64,000 nucleotides of DNA from Opitutales bacterium (GCA_021772515.1 JAJFLU010000045.1:1-64000); one strand, 5' to 3'; positions 52,412 to 61,981 are shown, numbered from the stretch's first letter. Notes: generated by a model from the letters alone, not told the origin. Numbers and translations are program-made.

Positions 52412-53788
52412 GTGAAAGATTCTTCGCAAACATTCCTGTTCGGGGGCTCCGGTGGTGAAAAACCGGACGCAGGTTCTCCGTCACTGGAAGGCGGCTCCAA
52501 GCGGGATACCATCAAGCCCCTGGCGTTGAGAATGCGCCCCCGGTGTATGCAGGATATTTTGGGGCAGGATCATATTTTGGGAGTCGAATGCCTTTTGCCC
52601 CGGCTTGTTCGCGCCGACACATTTGGTAGCATTCTGCTGTATGGCCCCCCCGGCTGCGGAAAAACGACGCTTGCCGAGGTGATCGCCCTGGAAGCCAAGA
52701 GCCGATTTATCCGTCTCAATGCGGTTCTTTCCAATGTAGCCGAGATTCGGGAGACGCTGCGTTTTGCCCGTAGCCGCCCGGAGGATCGGGTAATTTTGTT
52801 TATCGATGAAATTCACCGTTTCAACAAAGCCCAGCAAGATCTGCTGCTGCCCGATGTCGAACAGGGAAATATCCGGCTCATCGGCGCAACGACCCATAAT
52901 CCCGGATTCTATGTGATCGGCCCGCTGTTGAGCCGCAGCCATTTGTTTCGACTCGAACCGATTGCTCCCGAAATGATCGTTGAGGTGTTGAAAAAGACCC
53001 TCGCGGATAGCGAATACGGTTTGGGAAAACACGAATGCCGGGCCGACGAAAAGGTGCTCATGGGGCTGGCTCAACTTTGCGACGGCGATATGCGGCGGGC
53101 CTTGAATGCGCTCGACACGCTCGTTGCCACCTTGGACAAAGGGGCGGAACTAACCGCCGATGATGTGGCCGTTTTTGCACGCGAGCGGCAAATTCGCTAC
53201 GACGCAAACGAAGACGAGCATTACGATACCGCCTCGGCGTTTATCAAAAGTCTGCGCGGCGGCGATCCCGATGCCTCTCTCTACTGGCTGGTGAAAATGT
53301 TGGCCGGTGGCGAAGACCCGCGATTTATTGCCCGACGGTTGGTCATTCTGGCCTCGGAGGATGTCGGGTTGGCCGATCCGAACGCTCTCCCGTTGGCGAT
53401 GGCAGCCTTTCGGGCCTGTGAGGTAATCGGACTGCCAGAATGCGAGCTCAATCTCGCCCACGCGGTCGTCTATCTGGCCACGGCGCCCAAAAGCAATACC
53501 GCCTACGCTGCTTTTAAAAAGGCGAAAAAAGCCTTGAGCGAAGGGGAATTACAGCGGGTGCCGCTACACCTGCGCGATGCCAGCACCAAGACCAATAAAA
53601 GCTTTGGCCACGTTAAGGACTACCGCTACAGCCACAAATACCCGGAAGCGGTTTCAGGTCAGGAGTATATGGAGAATCCCAAAAAATTTTTCCATGCGAA
53701 AACCGCCGGCGCCGAGGCCGAAATTTCCGAACGTCTAGCCCGATGGGAGAAATTGAAACTGAAAATACAAGCCGAGGAGTCCCAGTAA
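52412..53788 (+). CDS. rarA: Replication-associated recombination protein A (AAA+)
   Basis: About 458 residues, MgsA/RarA/WRNIP1 family, acting at stalled forks. The opening PLALRMRPRCMQDILGQDHI is diagnostic. Walker A is GPPGCGKTTL and Walker B ILFIDEIHRFNK; sensor 1 region is IGATTHNPGFYV; the tetramerisation region has DPRFIARRLVILASEDVGLADP. The C-terminal Lys-rich half is complete. GTG 52412 is preferred over TTG 52394. No adjacent repair gene except comEC. Confidence 0.94.
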   Translation: MKDSSQTFLFGGSGGEKPDAGSPSLEGGSKRDTIKPLALRMRPRCMQDILGQDHILGVECLLPRLVRADTFGSILLYGPPGCGKTTLAEVIALEAKSRFIRLNAVLSNVAEIRETLRFARSRPEDRVILFIDEIHRFNKAQQDLLLPDVEQGNIRLIGATTHNPGFYVIGPLLSRSHLFRLEPIAPEMIVEVLKKTLADSEYGLGKHECRADEKVLMGLAQLCDGDMRRALNALDTLVATLDKGAELTADDVAVFARERQIRYDANEDEHYDTASAFIKSLRGGDPDASLYWLVKMLAGGEDPRFIARRLVILASEDVGLADPNALPLAMAAFRACEVIGLPECELNLAHAVVYLATAPKSNTAYAAFKKAKKALSEGELQRVPLHLRDASTKTNKSFGHVKDYRYSHKYPEAVSGQEYMENPKKFFHAKTAGAEAEISERLARWEKLKLKIQAEESQ

Positions 53789-53935
53789 ATCGCAAGAGAG
53801 CAAGGAACCTATCCGGGGAATTGATGGTCGTTGTTAGTCATGGGAGCCTTTAAATTTTCATTGTGATACCCGATTCTGTGTGATAGGTTGAAATCACGAT
53901 CTATTCAGTAATCATTTACATTTAACAATACCGTC

Positions 53936-54391
53936 ATGAAAAACCTTTTTTACAATTATCGAAACAATCTGTATTTTCTATCCGCGCTCGCGATCAGCCT
54001 GCTGGCGGGTGCTAGTTTTTCTCCGCTACTCGCCCAGAGCGATGGCGGGGATGAAGAGGGCATGATGCCCGAAATGGGCGCCTATATAGATGCATCCGAT
54101 GGCGGGTTTATCAATATCCGAATCGTCGGGAACAATTTCCACCTCTACTTCTTGGATGCCGAAAAAAAGTTGATAGAACCAACCTATAAACGTGCTCTAA
54201 TTCGATATGAAAATGTGGCCCGCAAGGACCGCGATGAGCGATTGATTCTCAATTTGTCCGCAGATGGCCAATCACTGACCAGCGGTCGTGTGGTAAGACC
54301 GCCATTCAATTTTTGGGTAACGCTGCATTTTTATGACAACAACGATTCTGAAAAACGGATTCCCTACGGCAGGCACCGGGTAAGGCAGTAG
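53936..54391 (+). CDS. Exported hypothetical protein
   Basis: A 151-residue protein with signal peptide (YFLSALAISLLAGASFSPLLAQ) and an acidic mature start (SDGGDEEGMMPEMG). The rest is beta-rich (GFINIRIVGNNFHLYFLDAE, PPFNFWVTLHFYDNN). No family was recognised. It is 56 bases upstream of the holin-like gene. Confidence 0.7.
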   Translation: MKNLFYNYRNNLYFLSALAISLLAGASFSPLLAQSDGGDEEGMMPEMGAYIDASDGGFINIRIVGNNFHLYFLDAEKKLIEPTYKRALIRYENVARKDRDERLILNLSADGQSLTSGRVVRPPFNFWVTLHFYDNNDSEKRIPYGRHRVRQ

Positions 54392-54447
54392 GCTTTTTGA
54401 ACGGTTAATTTGGAAACCAATATTCTTCTCAGGAAGTCGCTGACACC

Positions 54448-54864
54448 TTGAAAAAGCATTTGCTGAACGGTTTTTTTGCCGCCTTGGGAGTGGTAATCGC
54501 CTCCCACACATCGAGCGGCATTCACTATGACGACGGCATGACCCTGCTCGTGGTGGTCATCGTTTTGAGCATTCTCAATATTTTCCTCAAACCGCTTTTG
54601 CTGCTTTTTACGATTCCATTTATCATCCTCAGCCTTGGGCTTGGACTCTGGGTTATCAACGCCATCCTTCTTTTGCTGGCCGGATATCTGGTCAATGGCT
54701 TCGAGGTTATCTCCCTTCTTTCCGCCCTGTGGGGGGCTTTTGTAATTAGTCTTACCTCGATGATCGGGAATTCGCTGATGGGCGGAAATTCGAGCGTTCG
54801 AGTTAGGCATTCCTCGCAAAGAAGCTCCCGAATTCGGCCCGATGATGATGTAATCGATGTTTAA
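54448..54864 (+). CDS. 4TM phage-holin-family (DUF360) membrane protein
   Basis: A 138-residue protein with four hydrophobic helices (NGFFAALGVVIASHTSSGIH, LLVVVIVLSILNIFLKPLLL, TIPFIILSLGLGLWVINAIL, LLSALWGAFVISLTSMIGN). NIFLKPLL and LGLGLWVINAILL are family marks of PF04020. Despite the family name most members are chromosomal, non-phage proteins. It probably starts at TTG 54448. Confidence 0.88.
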   Translation: MKKHLLNGFFAALGVVIASHTSSGIHYDDGMTLLVVVIVLSILNIFLKPLLLLFTIPFIILSLGLGLWVINAILLLLAGYLVNGFEVISLLSALWGAFVISLTSMIGNSLMGGNSSVRVRHSSQRSSRIRPDDDVIDV

Positions 54865-55054
54865 CCGGGGTTTAGCCGAGCAATCCTTTTCTTGAAAAAA
54901 ATCGCGACATCCCTAGGTTGAGCGGATCGGCAAGGAAACTACAAAGGTTACGGTAAAGAAATTCCACCAAGGTGGCTCGCGGGTTTTCACCGATGCCCTC
55001 GCCGTCGAGGAACCGCTGGAAATCAAACTCGGTTACGAGCGCGATGGGATACGT

Positions 55055-55795
55055 GTGCGCCGCAGCATTTCCATCACCATGCGTACTCCCGGCCATGATT
55101 TTGATCTGGCCTGCGGATTTCTGCTAACCGAGGGAATTATCACCGAATTTCATCAAATCGAGGAAATTTCCACACTCGATTCCAAGGAGGGTCAATCGGT
55201 TTGCGTCGAGCTAAAACCGGATGTTGCGGTTGATCTGAAACGGCTGGAAAGGCATTTTTACACCTCGTCGAGTTGTGGCGTTTGCGGCAAAGCTTCGCTG
55301 GAAGCCCTCAATCTTGCGGGTCTAAAAGCGCCCCCGGCCACGGAACCGCTCATCGATCCCGCCACAATCCAGTCGCTGCCCGCGATCCTTTGTCGACATC
55401 AACCGGGCTACGCGGCTAGCGGAGGGATCCATGCGGCGGCCTTGTTCCAGCCAAACGGCAAACTGATTCTCGCGCGGGAGGATGTGGGTCGTCACAACGC
55501 GGTCGATAAGGTGATCGGCTCGCAGTTGCGAAAGAATTTACTGCCGCTGAATGAATGCCTGCTTCTGGTCAGTGGGCGGACGAGTTTTGAGATTTTGCAA
55601 AAGGCGATTGCGGCCGGAATTCCCGTTGTCGCCGGGGTTGGGCCGCCTTCGAGTCTGGCAGTGGAAGTTGCCTGCGCCTTTAATCTTTCCTTGGTCGGCT
55701 TCCTGCGGGATGGCCAATTCAATCTCTACAGCGGCGGCCAAAGGATAGCTCCAGTCAAATCTCTCCAAAAAATGAATCCGGCGACTGCCCTATGA
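55055..55795 (+). CDS. fdhD: Formate dehydrogenase sulfurtransferase FdhD (N-terminus uncertain)
   Basis: FdhD moves sulfur from IscS to the Mo-bisPGD cofactor. Motifs: ITMRTPGHDFDLACGFLLTEGII, SSCGVCGKASLEAL (the CxxC), AGGIHAA-type ASGGIHAAALF, REDVGRHNAVDKVIG and LVSGRTSFEILQKA. The first canonical start is GTG 55055, but family-like sequence continues in frame upstream to 54917 (VTVKKFHQGGSRVFTDALAV, EEPLEIKLGYERDG) with no ATG, GTG or TTG. The true start may be non-canonical or a base error is present. Its last four bases overlap the YdeP gene. Confidence 0.92.
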   Translation: MRRSISITMRTPGHDFDLACGFLLTEGIITEFHQIEEISTLDSKEGQSVCVELKPDVAVDLKRLERHFYTSSSCGVCGKASLEALNLAGLKAPPATEPLIDPATIQSLPAILCRHQPGYAASGGIHAAALFQPNGKLILAREDVGRHNAVDKVIGSQLRKNLLPLNECLLLVSGRTSFEILQKAIAAGIPVVAGVGPPSSLAVEVACAFNLSLVGFLRDGQFNLYSGGQRIAPVKSLQKMNPATAL

Positions 55796-58134
55796 ACCCC
55801 GACGATAAAAGTAAGGGCAATGCTGAGGGGGATTTCACAGCGACAAATGCCCAACCACCTGAAATTTTGACCGGCCTCCATAAAGGCGAGGCCAAAAAAT
55901 CCGCCGGTGGAACTCCCGCCGTATTATCGAGTTTCAAACATGTCTTTGGGCAAGCGGGAGTGGTCAAGGGAACCCGGCTTTTAGCGCATTTGAACCAAAA
56001 GAAGGGATTCGATTGCCCGAGTTGCGCTTGGCCCGATCCCGATGAGGAGCGGTCGGTCGTGGAATTTTGTGAAAATGGGGCCAAAGCCATCGCATCCGAA
56101 GGCGCCAAAAAACGTATTACCGCCGCGTTTTTTGAGAAATATTCGGTCGCCGAGCTTTCCCGACAGAGCGATTATTGGTTCGAGCAACAGGGTCGGCTGA
56201 CTGAGCCAATGGTTCTTCGCAGAGGGCTGGAGCATTACGAACCGATTTCCTGGGACGAGGCTTTTACCTTGGTGGCGGGGGAGCTGAACGGGCTGGATTC
56301 ACCCGACGAGGCGATCTTTTACACTTCCGGGCGCACCAGCAACGAGGCGGCTTTTCTCTATCAATTATTTGTCCGGCAATTCGGCGCCAATAACCTGCCC
56401 GATTGCTCGAATATGTGCCACGAATCCAGCGGCACGGCCCTGAAATCAACCATCGGAGTCGGCAAGGGCACCGTCACTTTGGAGGATATTCACAACGCCC
56501 AATTCATCCTCGTCGCGGGGCAAAACCCCGGCACAAATCACCCCCGGATGCTCACCGCTTTGCAAAAGGCGGTCCGTAACGGTGCGCGAATTCTGGCCCT
56601 CAATCCACTGGCCGAAGCGGGGTTGGCGGCTTTTGCCCACCCGCAGGAGGCCAGGGGTCTTCTCGGCCTGAGCACTCCGCTAGCCAAGCGGTTTTTGCAG
56701 GTGAAAATCAATGGCGATCTGGCTTTTTTTAAAGGTGTCTGTCGGGCCATTTTGGAGCTTGAGGAGAAAAATCCCGGAGCGGTATTGGACCACGAATTCA
56801 TTGCCGAACACACCTTTGGCTTCGAGGAGTTCAAAACGGCGGCGCTGAGGCTCGGTTGGGCGGAAATTATCGAAGGAAGCGGCCTGACGCGGGAGGAAAT
56901 CGATCTGGCGGCGCGGATGTTTGTTGAAAATGAGCGCATCATCACCTGTTGGGCGATGGGTTTGACCCAGCATAAAAACGCCGTCGCCATCATTAGGGAA
57001 ATCGTCAATTTGCATCTGCTGCGAGGGGCCATCGGAAAACCGGGTGCGGGACTCTGCCCCGTTCGCGGCCACAGTAATGTGCAGGGAGACCGCACGATGG
57101 GGATTTGTGAGGAAATGCCCGACAGCTTTTTCGATGCTCTGGGCCGGGAATTTTCCTTTCAGCCGCCGCGCCGCCGGGGGTTCAACACCGTCGAGAGCAT
57201 TCGGGCCATGCGGGAGGGCAGGGCGAAGGTATTTTTCGCGATGGGGGGCAACTTCCTCTCCGCCTCTCCCGATACCGAATACACCGCGCAGGCGCTTCGC
57301 AACTGTTCCCTCACCGTGCAGGTTTCGACCAAGCTCAACCGCTCCCATCTGATAACCGGGCAACAGGCGCTGATTCTCCCCTGTTTGGGTCGAAGTGAAC
57401 TGGATATTCAGTCGACGGGTCAGCAATTCGTCACGGTGGAAAATTCAATGGGCATCGTCCACCAATCCCGTGGTCAAATGACACCTGCCTCCGGGCATCT
57501 CCTGAGCGAACCGATGATTGTTACCCGTCTGGCGAGAGCTGTTTTGGGCGATCAATCAAAAGTCGATTGGGAAAAATTGGGCGCAGATTACGGGCTCATT
57601 CGGGACGCTATTGAACGAGTGATACCGGGTTTTGAACACTACAACCGCCGCATGATCGAAAACGGCAGTTTCTACCTGCCCAACGGAGCGAAGGAACGAA
57701 AATTTGCCACACCAGAGGGGAAGGCAGTTTTTACGGTCAGCCCACTGGAAACGTTGAAAATCGAGCCGGGCCAACTGCTTTTGACCACAATTCGCAGCCA
57801 CGATCAGTTCAACACCACGATTTACGGATTGGATGACCGCTACCGGGGCATTCGCAGCGAACGGCGCGTTATATATCTGAACAAAGAAGATATGCGGGAA
57901 CGCGGACTCGCCCCGGAGCAGCCGGTGGACATCACCAGCTATTTCGAGGGAGAGCAGCGGGTGGGGAGGCTTTTTTTAGCGGTACCCTACGACATTCCAA
58001 AGGGTTGCGCTGCAGCCTATTTCCCCGAGGCCAATGTGCTCGTGCCAGTAGGCAGCACCGCCGCCGAAAGCCACACCCCCGCCTCGAAATCAATTGTTAT
58101 TAGCGTTGAGCCCACGAATAAGAACAAAAATTAA
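55792..58134 (+). CDS. YdeP-type molybdopterin oxidoreductase (FdhF family)
   Basis: A 780-residue molybdoenzyme. The YdeP/FdhF signature CPSCAWPDPDEE is in the N-terminus, where formate dehydrogenases bind Fe-S. Molybdopterin regions: IFYTSGRTSNEAAFLYQLF, NMCHESSGTALKSTIGVGKG, FILVAGQNPGTNHPRM, GAIGKPGAGLCPVRGHSNVQGD. The C-terminal beta-barrel domain (MRERGLAPEQPVDITSY) completes it. No signal peptide, so cytoplasmic. Coupled to fdhD by an ATGA overlap. Substrate unknown; formate is only one possibility. Confidence 0.92.
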   Translation: MNPDDKSKGNAEGDFTATNAQPPEILTGLHKGEAKKSAGGTPAVLSSFKHVFGQAGVVKGTRLLAHLNQKKGFDCPSCAWPDPDEERSVVEFCENGAKAIASEGAKKRITAAFFEKYSVAELSRQSDYWFEQQGRLTEPMVLRRGLEHYEPISWDEAFTLVAGELNGLDSPDEAIFYTSGRTSNEAAFLYQLFVRQFGANNLPDCSNMCHESSGTALKSTIGVGKGTVTLEDIHNAQFILVAGQNPGTNHPRMLTALQKAVRNGARILALNPLAEAGLAAFAHPQEARGLLGLSTPLAKRFLQVKINGDLAFFKGVCRAILELEEKNPGAVLDHEFIAEHTFGFEEFKTAALRLGWAEIIEGSGLTREEIDLAARMFVENERIITCWAMGLTQHKNAVAIIREIVNLHLLRGAIGKPGAGLCPVRGHSNVQGDRTMGICEEMPDSFFDALGREFSFQPPRRRGFNTVESIRAMREGRAKVFFAMGGNFLSASPDTEYTAQALRNCSLTVQVSTKLNRSHLITGQQALILPCLGRSELDIQSTGQQFVTVENSMGIVHQSRGQMTPASGHLLSEPMIVTRLARAVLGDQSKVDWEKLGADYGLIRDAIERVIPGFEHYNRRMIENGSFYLPNGAKERKFATPEGKAVFTVSPLETLKIEPGQLLLTTIRSHDQFNTTIYGLDDRYRGIRSERRVIYLNKEDMRERGLAPEQPVDITSYFEGEQRVGRLFLAVPYDIPKGCAAAYFPEANVLVPVGSTAAESHTPASKSIVISVEPTNKNKN

Positions 58135-58140
58135 GGAATG

Positions 58141-58158
58141 AAACCCCTTAAGGGTTTT
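58141..58158 (+). terminator. Possible terminator hairpin after YdeP gene
   Basis: AAACCCCTTAAGGGTTTT forms a 6-base stem with a T-rich end just after the stop codon at 58134. It could also be the first unit of the adjoining repeat block. Confidence 0.4.
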
Positions 58159-58410
58159 ATCATTGGTTGTAGGCCGGGTGTCCAGGGGTTTCACCCCCGG
58201 CTGGCGAATCATGCCCCTTCAGGGCATTTTTTTAGACCATTCCGTTGAAGCAACGGGGTCGTCCAAGGCACCATTCCGAGCACGCTGAAGGTGTGCAATT
58301 CGTCAGCCCCGGGTGCAACCCGGGGACTCCCTTCCACACCAAAGCACGCTGAAGGTGTGCAATTCCTTATTGATGCTGACGAATCATGTCTCTTCAGGGC
58401 ACTATTTAAA
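58159..58410. repeat. REP-like palindrome block
   Basis: A gap holding two direct copies of AGCACGCTGAAGGTGTGCAA TTC (58279-58301 and 58343-58365). GAATCATG(C/T)C(C/T)CTTCAGGGCA also occurs twice (about 58206 and 58383). GCCCCGGGTGCAACCCGGGG is a GC palindrome, and GTTGAAGCAACGGGG a smaller one. No gene is present. It resembles extragenic repeat blocks spread by Rayt/IS200-like activity, but no such transposase is in the window. Confidence 0.65.
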
Positions 58411-58452
58411 AATTGATTGCCACACAGGTCTGTCTAGCATTAAATATTTGCT

Positions 58453-59037
58453 ATGAAACAGGGAAAAAAGGATAGTGAGGCGCGGCGGCGGGTGATTTCT
58501 GCTGCTTTGGATTTGTTTTATCGGCAGGGGTATCGGGCCACGGGGATCAATCAGGTGATTGCCGAGGCGGGCGTTTCCAAAAACACTTTTTATCACCATT
58601 TTCCTTCCAAGGAGGACTTATGTGTTACCTATTTGCGGGAGCGGCATGTGATATGGCTGAACATGCTGAAGGACGATATTAATTCCTGGAAGACCCCCTT
58701 GGAGCGATTGTTGGCTCCTTTTGAATTCTTGCGTAAATGGTTGCCTGAATGCGATTACCGTGGTTGCGCGTTTCTTAATATTACCTCTGAGGTTCCCGAT
58801 ATCGATTCGCCGATTCGCAAGGAGGTTATCTATCATAAAGATGGGTTGAGGACTATTTTCCGGGAGTTGGCCAAGGATTTGCAAAAATCCGGCGATGCCT
58901 ACGCAAAACTGGATCCGGTCGAGTTATCGAATGCCTGCTACACAATTTTCGAGGGAGCTATATCGGCCTGTCAGAATTTTGGCGAAATCTGGCCAGCGGA
59001 TACTGCCAAAAGGACTGTCAAAAAATTATTGTTGTAA
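58453..59037 (+). CDS. TetR/AcrR-family repressor
   Basis: A 194-residue regulator. HTH: ALDLFYRQGYRATGINQVIAEAGVSKNTFYHHFPSKEDL. The C-terminal part (CDYRGCAFLNITSEVPD) fits the subgroup that controls small-molecule enzymes. It lies 88 bases before, and in line with, an exported hydrolase and probably regulates that operon. The ligand is unknown. Confidence 0.93.
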   Translation: MKQGKKDSEARRRVISAALDLFYRQGYRATGINQVIAEAGVSKNTFYHHFPSKEDLCVTYLRERHVIWLNMLKDDINSWKTPLERLLAPFEFLRKWLPECDYRGCAFLNITSEVPDIDSPIRKEVIYHKDGLRTIFRELAKDLQKSGDAYAKLDPVELSNACYTIFEGAISACQNFGEIWPADTAKRTVKKLLL

Positions 59038-59125
59038 GGAATTCTTACTTCGTTTGTCCAAAAAAGAACAGACTTGTCTGTATTCTTTCAACTAACTAAC
59101 AAAATAATTAAGGAGATAAAGAATC

Positions 59126-60091
59126 ATGGAAAACAATAAACTTAGATTGAGCATGAAGACGGCACTTTTGGCAGCCGCGATAATTTTGGGTGCCTTGGGC
59201 TCTGCTCTTGGCTCTGAAACCGAAGCGGGAAACGCAACACAGCATAAAACCGTGCAGGTGGGAGACGTGGAGATATTTTACCGTGAAGCGGGACCGGTGG
59301 ATGCGCCGACGGTCGTTTTGCTGCATGGGTTTCCGACATCATCGCATATGTTTCGGAATCTGATTCCCGCGCTATCGGATCGCTATCATGTGGTTGCGCC
59401 CGATTATCCCGGTTTTGGCAATAGTTCGATGCCGTTGGTTGATGAATTTGATTACTCGTTCGATAATTTGGCGGCGATTGTGGAAAATTTCCTGGATATT
59501 ATCGGAGTCAGTGAGTTCAGTCTTTATGTGATGGATTATGGGGCGCCCGTTGGTTTTCGTATCGCTGCGGCGAGTCCGGAAAAAGTGCAGGGGTTGATCG
59601 TTCAAAACGGCAATGCCTACGATGAGGGATTGCGGGAATTCTGGAATCCGATCAAGGCCTTTTGGGCGGACAAATCCGATGAGAATGCCAAGGCGCTCCG
59701 GGATGGCCTGCTGACGATTGGCGCTACAAAATGGCAATACACCACGGGCATGAGAAATGTCGAGGCGGTCAGTCCCGATAATTGGGTCATCGATCAATCA
59801 AAACTCGATCGCCCCGGTAACAAGGACATTCAGGTCGAACTGTTTTATTCCTACGGAACCAATCCGCCTCTCTACCCCCAATGGCAGGAATATTTTCGCA
59901 CCTATCAGCCGCCGACGTTGATTGTTTGGGGAAAGAACGACCCGATATTTCCCGAGGAAGGCGCACATCCCTACAAAAAGGATTTGAAAAACCTGGAGTT
60001 CCATATCCTCGACACGGGACATTTCGCCCTTGAGGAAGATGGCGCCGAAATCGCGCAGTTGATCAGAAGTTTTTTAAAGAAAAATGTATAA
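59126..60091 (+). CDS. Exported alpha/beta hydrolase (haloalkane-dehalogenase/epoxide-hydrolase-like)
   Basis: A 321-residue protein with a signal peptide ([17 protein letters not shown]). Oxyanion motif [10 protein letters not shown], cap-entry [13 protein letters not shown]. The nucleophile is an Asp in [11 protein letters not shown], as in dehalogenases and epoxide hydrolases rather than Ser esterases. The acid is probably in [10 protein letters not shown] and the base His in [10 protein letters not shown]. The preceding spacer has a fair RBS (AAGGAG). Substrate unknown. Confidence 0.9.
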   Translation: MENNKLRLSMKTALLAAAIILGALGSALGSETEAGNATQHKTVQVGDVEIFYREAGPVDAPTVVLLHGFPTSSHMFRNLIPALSDRYHVVAPDYPGFGNSSMPLVDEFDYSFDNLAAIVENFLDIIGVSEFSLYVMDYGAPVGFRIAAASPEKVQGLIVQNGNAYDEGLREFWNPIKAFWADKSDENAKALRDGLLTIGATKWQYTTGMRNVEAVSPDNWVIDQSKLDRPGNKDIQVELFYSYGTNPPLYPQWQEYFRTYQPPTLIVWGKNDPIFPEEGAHPYKKDLKNLEFHILDTGHFALEEDGAEIAQLIRSFLKKNV

Positions 60092-60187
60092 CAAGGATGA
60101 TTGTTAGTGTTAACTAAAAGGGTGTGAGCGCAAATGGCGTTCGCTCCCTTTAAACGAAACCCGTCTACTAAAAATAAGAAAGCTAAA

Positions 60188-60817
60188 ATGAATTCAAATA
60201 CCCCACACATACCCGCGAGCGATGTCGCCTTTACACCGGCCGTCAAGGCGGCTCAGGAAAAATATGGTTCCCGTCAATCCTACGCCCGATTGGAGCAGTC
60301 CGATTGGTGGAAAACCGAGGTGACCGAGGAATTAGCCAACTTTATTGCGGAAAGGGATTCGTTTTATCTGGCTACCGCGAGCGGCGATGGTCGTCCTTAT
60401 ATTCAGCATAGGGGAGGGCCGAAAGGATTTTTAAAAGTGCTCGATAAGCATACGCTGGGAATAGCCGAATACAGCGGTAATCGGCAATACATTTCAGCGG
60501 GGAATCTTTCGGAGAACGACCGGATTGCCATCTTTCTGATGGATTACCCTAATCGTGGCAGGATTAAGGTTTGGGGCCGGGGCAAGGTGGTTGAAAAGGA
60601 TGAGGATCCGGAGATTTTTGAAAAACTGATTGATCCCGGTTTTAAGGCAAAAATCGAGCGCGCGATGGTTTTCACCATCGAAGCGTGGGATGGCAATTGC
60701 CCCAAGTATATTCAACCCCGTTTCACCAAAGAGGAAATCGCTCCCCTGGTGAACTCTCTTCAGGAAAAAATTGAGCGGCTGGAGGCTGAAAATAAAAGCC
60801 TGCGGGATAATCAATAG
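60188..60817 (+). CDS. Pyridoxamine-phosphate-oxidase-fold FMN-binding protein
   Basis: A 209-residue split-barrel flavoprotein: FYLATASGDGRPYIQHRGGPKGFLKV, NRQYISAGNLSENDRIAIFLMDYPNRGRIKVWGRG. It matches the PNPOx-like stress/reductase group. The C-terminus (SLQEKIERLEAENKSL) is a short coiled coil. ATG 60188 is preferred to the track start at 60134. It may belong with the upstream hydrolase and TetR regulator. Confidence 0.85.
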   Translation: MNSNTPHIPASDVAFTPAVKAAQEKYGSRQSYARLEQSDWWKTEVTEELANFIAERDSFYLATASGDGRPYIQHRGGPKGFLKVLDKHTLGIAEYSGNRQYISAGNLSENDRIAIFLMDYPNRGRIKVWGRGKVVEKDEDPEIFEKLIDPGFKAKIERAMVFTIEAWDGNCPKYIQPRFTKEEIAPLVNSLQEKIERLEAENKSLRDNQ

Positions 60818-60840
60818 TATCGTATCGGGAGCAGCGGGAC

Positions 60841-61296
60841 TCAGCGGATCAGCCTGGCGACATAGATGCCCTGATGCCGCCCGGCGATTTTTTCCTGGTA
60901 AAAAAGTTCGGAAACGAGTTCGAGGCGGGCCATGCGGTATTGTTTGAGGTTTTTGTGGAATTTTTCCCAATCCTCGATGTTGGGCGCTTTGCAGACGGAT
61001 TCGAATTCGCCTCTTATCGGCTCGATGAAATCGATTGCGGATTTTTTTATCACCAATTGACAGTTGAGTCCAACCTCCATCAATTTCAAATGGATCAATG
61101 CCCAACCTGCCAAGATACCGAGGGTGGCGATGCTCCCGCCGAACGCACTGTCCCGGTGGTTAATATTAGGCGCCAGTGGTGCTTTAAACCGGATTCCCTC
61201 CGGGCTGTAAGAAACCAGTCTTATGCCCATGAATTTGGTCACGGGAATCTGCTCGTGCAAATAGCTTTCTGCTTCGCTTAAACTGGCCTTCGACAT
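60841..61296 (-). CDS. YiiD-C-type thioesterase (hot-dog fold)
   Basis: A 151-residue protein of the putative thioesterase PF09500 family: VTKFMGIRLVSYSPEGIRFKAPL, NHRDSAFGGSIATLGILAGW, then IKKSAIDFIEPIRGEFESVC. Asn and His of the hot-dog active region are in NINHRDSAFGG. It probably hydrolyses an acyl-thioester. It faces the FMN-binding gene. Confidence 0.85.
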   Translation of the reverse strand: MSKASLSEAESYLHEQIPVTKFMGIRLVSYSPEGIRFKAPLAPNINHRDSAFGGSIATLGILAGWALIHLKLMEVGLNCQLVIKKSAIDFIEPIRGEFESVCKAPNIEDWEKFHKNLKQYRMARLELVSELFYQEKIAGRHQGIYVARLIR

Positions 61297-61328
61297 ATCT
61301 TAAAATTTCAAGAAAACAACCTTTAATA

Positions 61329-61361
61329 TTTTAACCACGGATTACACTGATTAACACGGAT
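61329..61361. repeat. CACGGATTACACGGAT unit, degenerate copy
   Basis: TTTAACCACGGATTACACTG followed by ATTAACACGGAT, in the spacer between the thioesterase and NTF2-like genes. Confidence 0.6.
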
Positions 61362-61426
61362 AATAAATTAAAATGGCATTTATAAATATTTAAAAGTCTG
61401 CGTATTCTGTGAACTAAATTTCGTCC

Positions 61427-61921
61427 TCAATCAACTATTTGTTGCTCTTTGATTTGTTCGACAACGGCGGGCACCAAGTCGTTCGGGATTGGAATTGTCA
61501 GGTTGTATTGTGAAATTTTCCAGTGCCCCTTTTGCTTTATGAGGACACCGCTGCCACGGCAAGCGCCAATCTTTGTGTTGCTCAATTCTTCATCGAACCA
61601 CGCTGTTTTGCCGTTTTTCGCGATATAAATATGGCGGCTGATCGAGGTGTAAGTCCATCCCGTTTCTTTATCAAAATGGGGTTTGGCAAAGGTTTTGAAC
61701 TCGGCGGTGGTCCACCTCTCGGTGGCATCGGTGCCCAAAAATATTCCGTTTTCGGCAAAGAGATCAAAGTAGCGTTCGAAATCCGCTTTGGAGGCCGCAT
61801 CGTGGAGTTCGTCCAAGACGTGCGATACCCGTTCAGACTGTCCTTTACCAGAATCTGTCTGGGAATAAGCGGTCGCGCTAAATAGGAGAACTGAAGTTAA
61901 AATGAGAATTCGGAGATTCAT
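61427..61921 (-). CDS. Exported NTF2/SnoaL-like protein
   Basis: A 164-residue protein with a signal peptide (ILILTSVLLFSATAYSQ) and a SnoaL-type NTF2 fold: VSHVLDELHDAASKADFERYFDLFAENGIFLGTDATERW, TAWFDEELSN, RGSGVLIKQKGHWKISQYNL. These are cone-shaped small-molecule binding proteins or cyclases; function unknown. Confidence 0.88.
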   Translation of the reverse strand: MNLRILILTSVLLFSATAYSQTDSGKGQSERVSHVLDELHDAASKADFERYFDLFAENGIFLGTDATERWTTAEFKTFAKPHFDKETGWTYTSISRHIYIAKNGKTAWFDEELSNTKIGACRGSGVLIKQKGHWKISQYNLTIPIPNDLVPAVVEQIKEQQIVD

Positions 61922-61981
61922 TGGCGTATTGAGTATTTGAATGAGGGGAGGATGAAAGATGCCGGATAGAGGGAGAAGAAT

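Noticed and set aside
54448-54864. Phage lysis gene belonging to the head module
   Set aside because: The 4TM holin family is common outside phages, and the gene is 9 kb away among chromosomal genes.
58134-58410. CRISPR-like array
   Set aside because: Repeats are only two copies with unequal, non-spacer-like separation and no cas genes.
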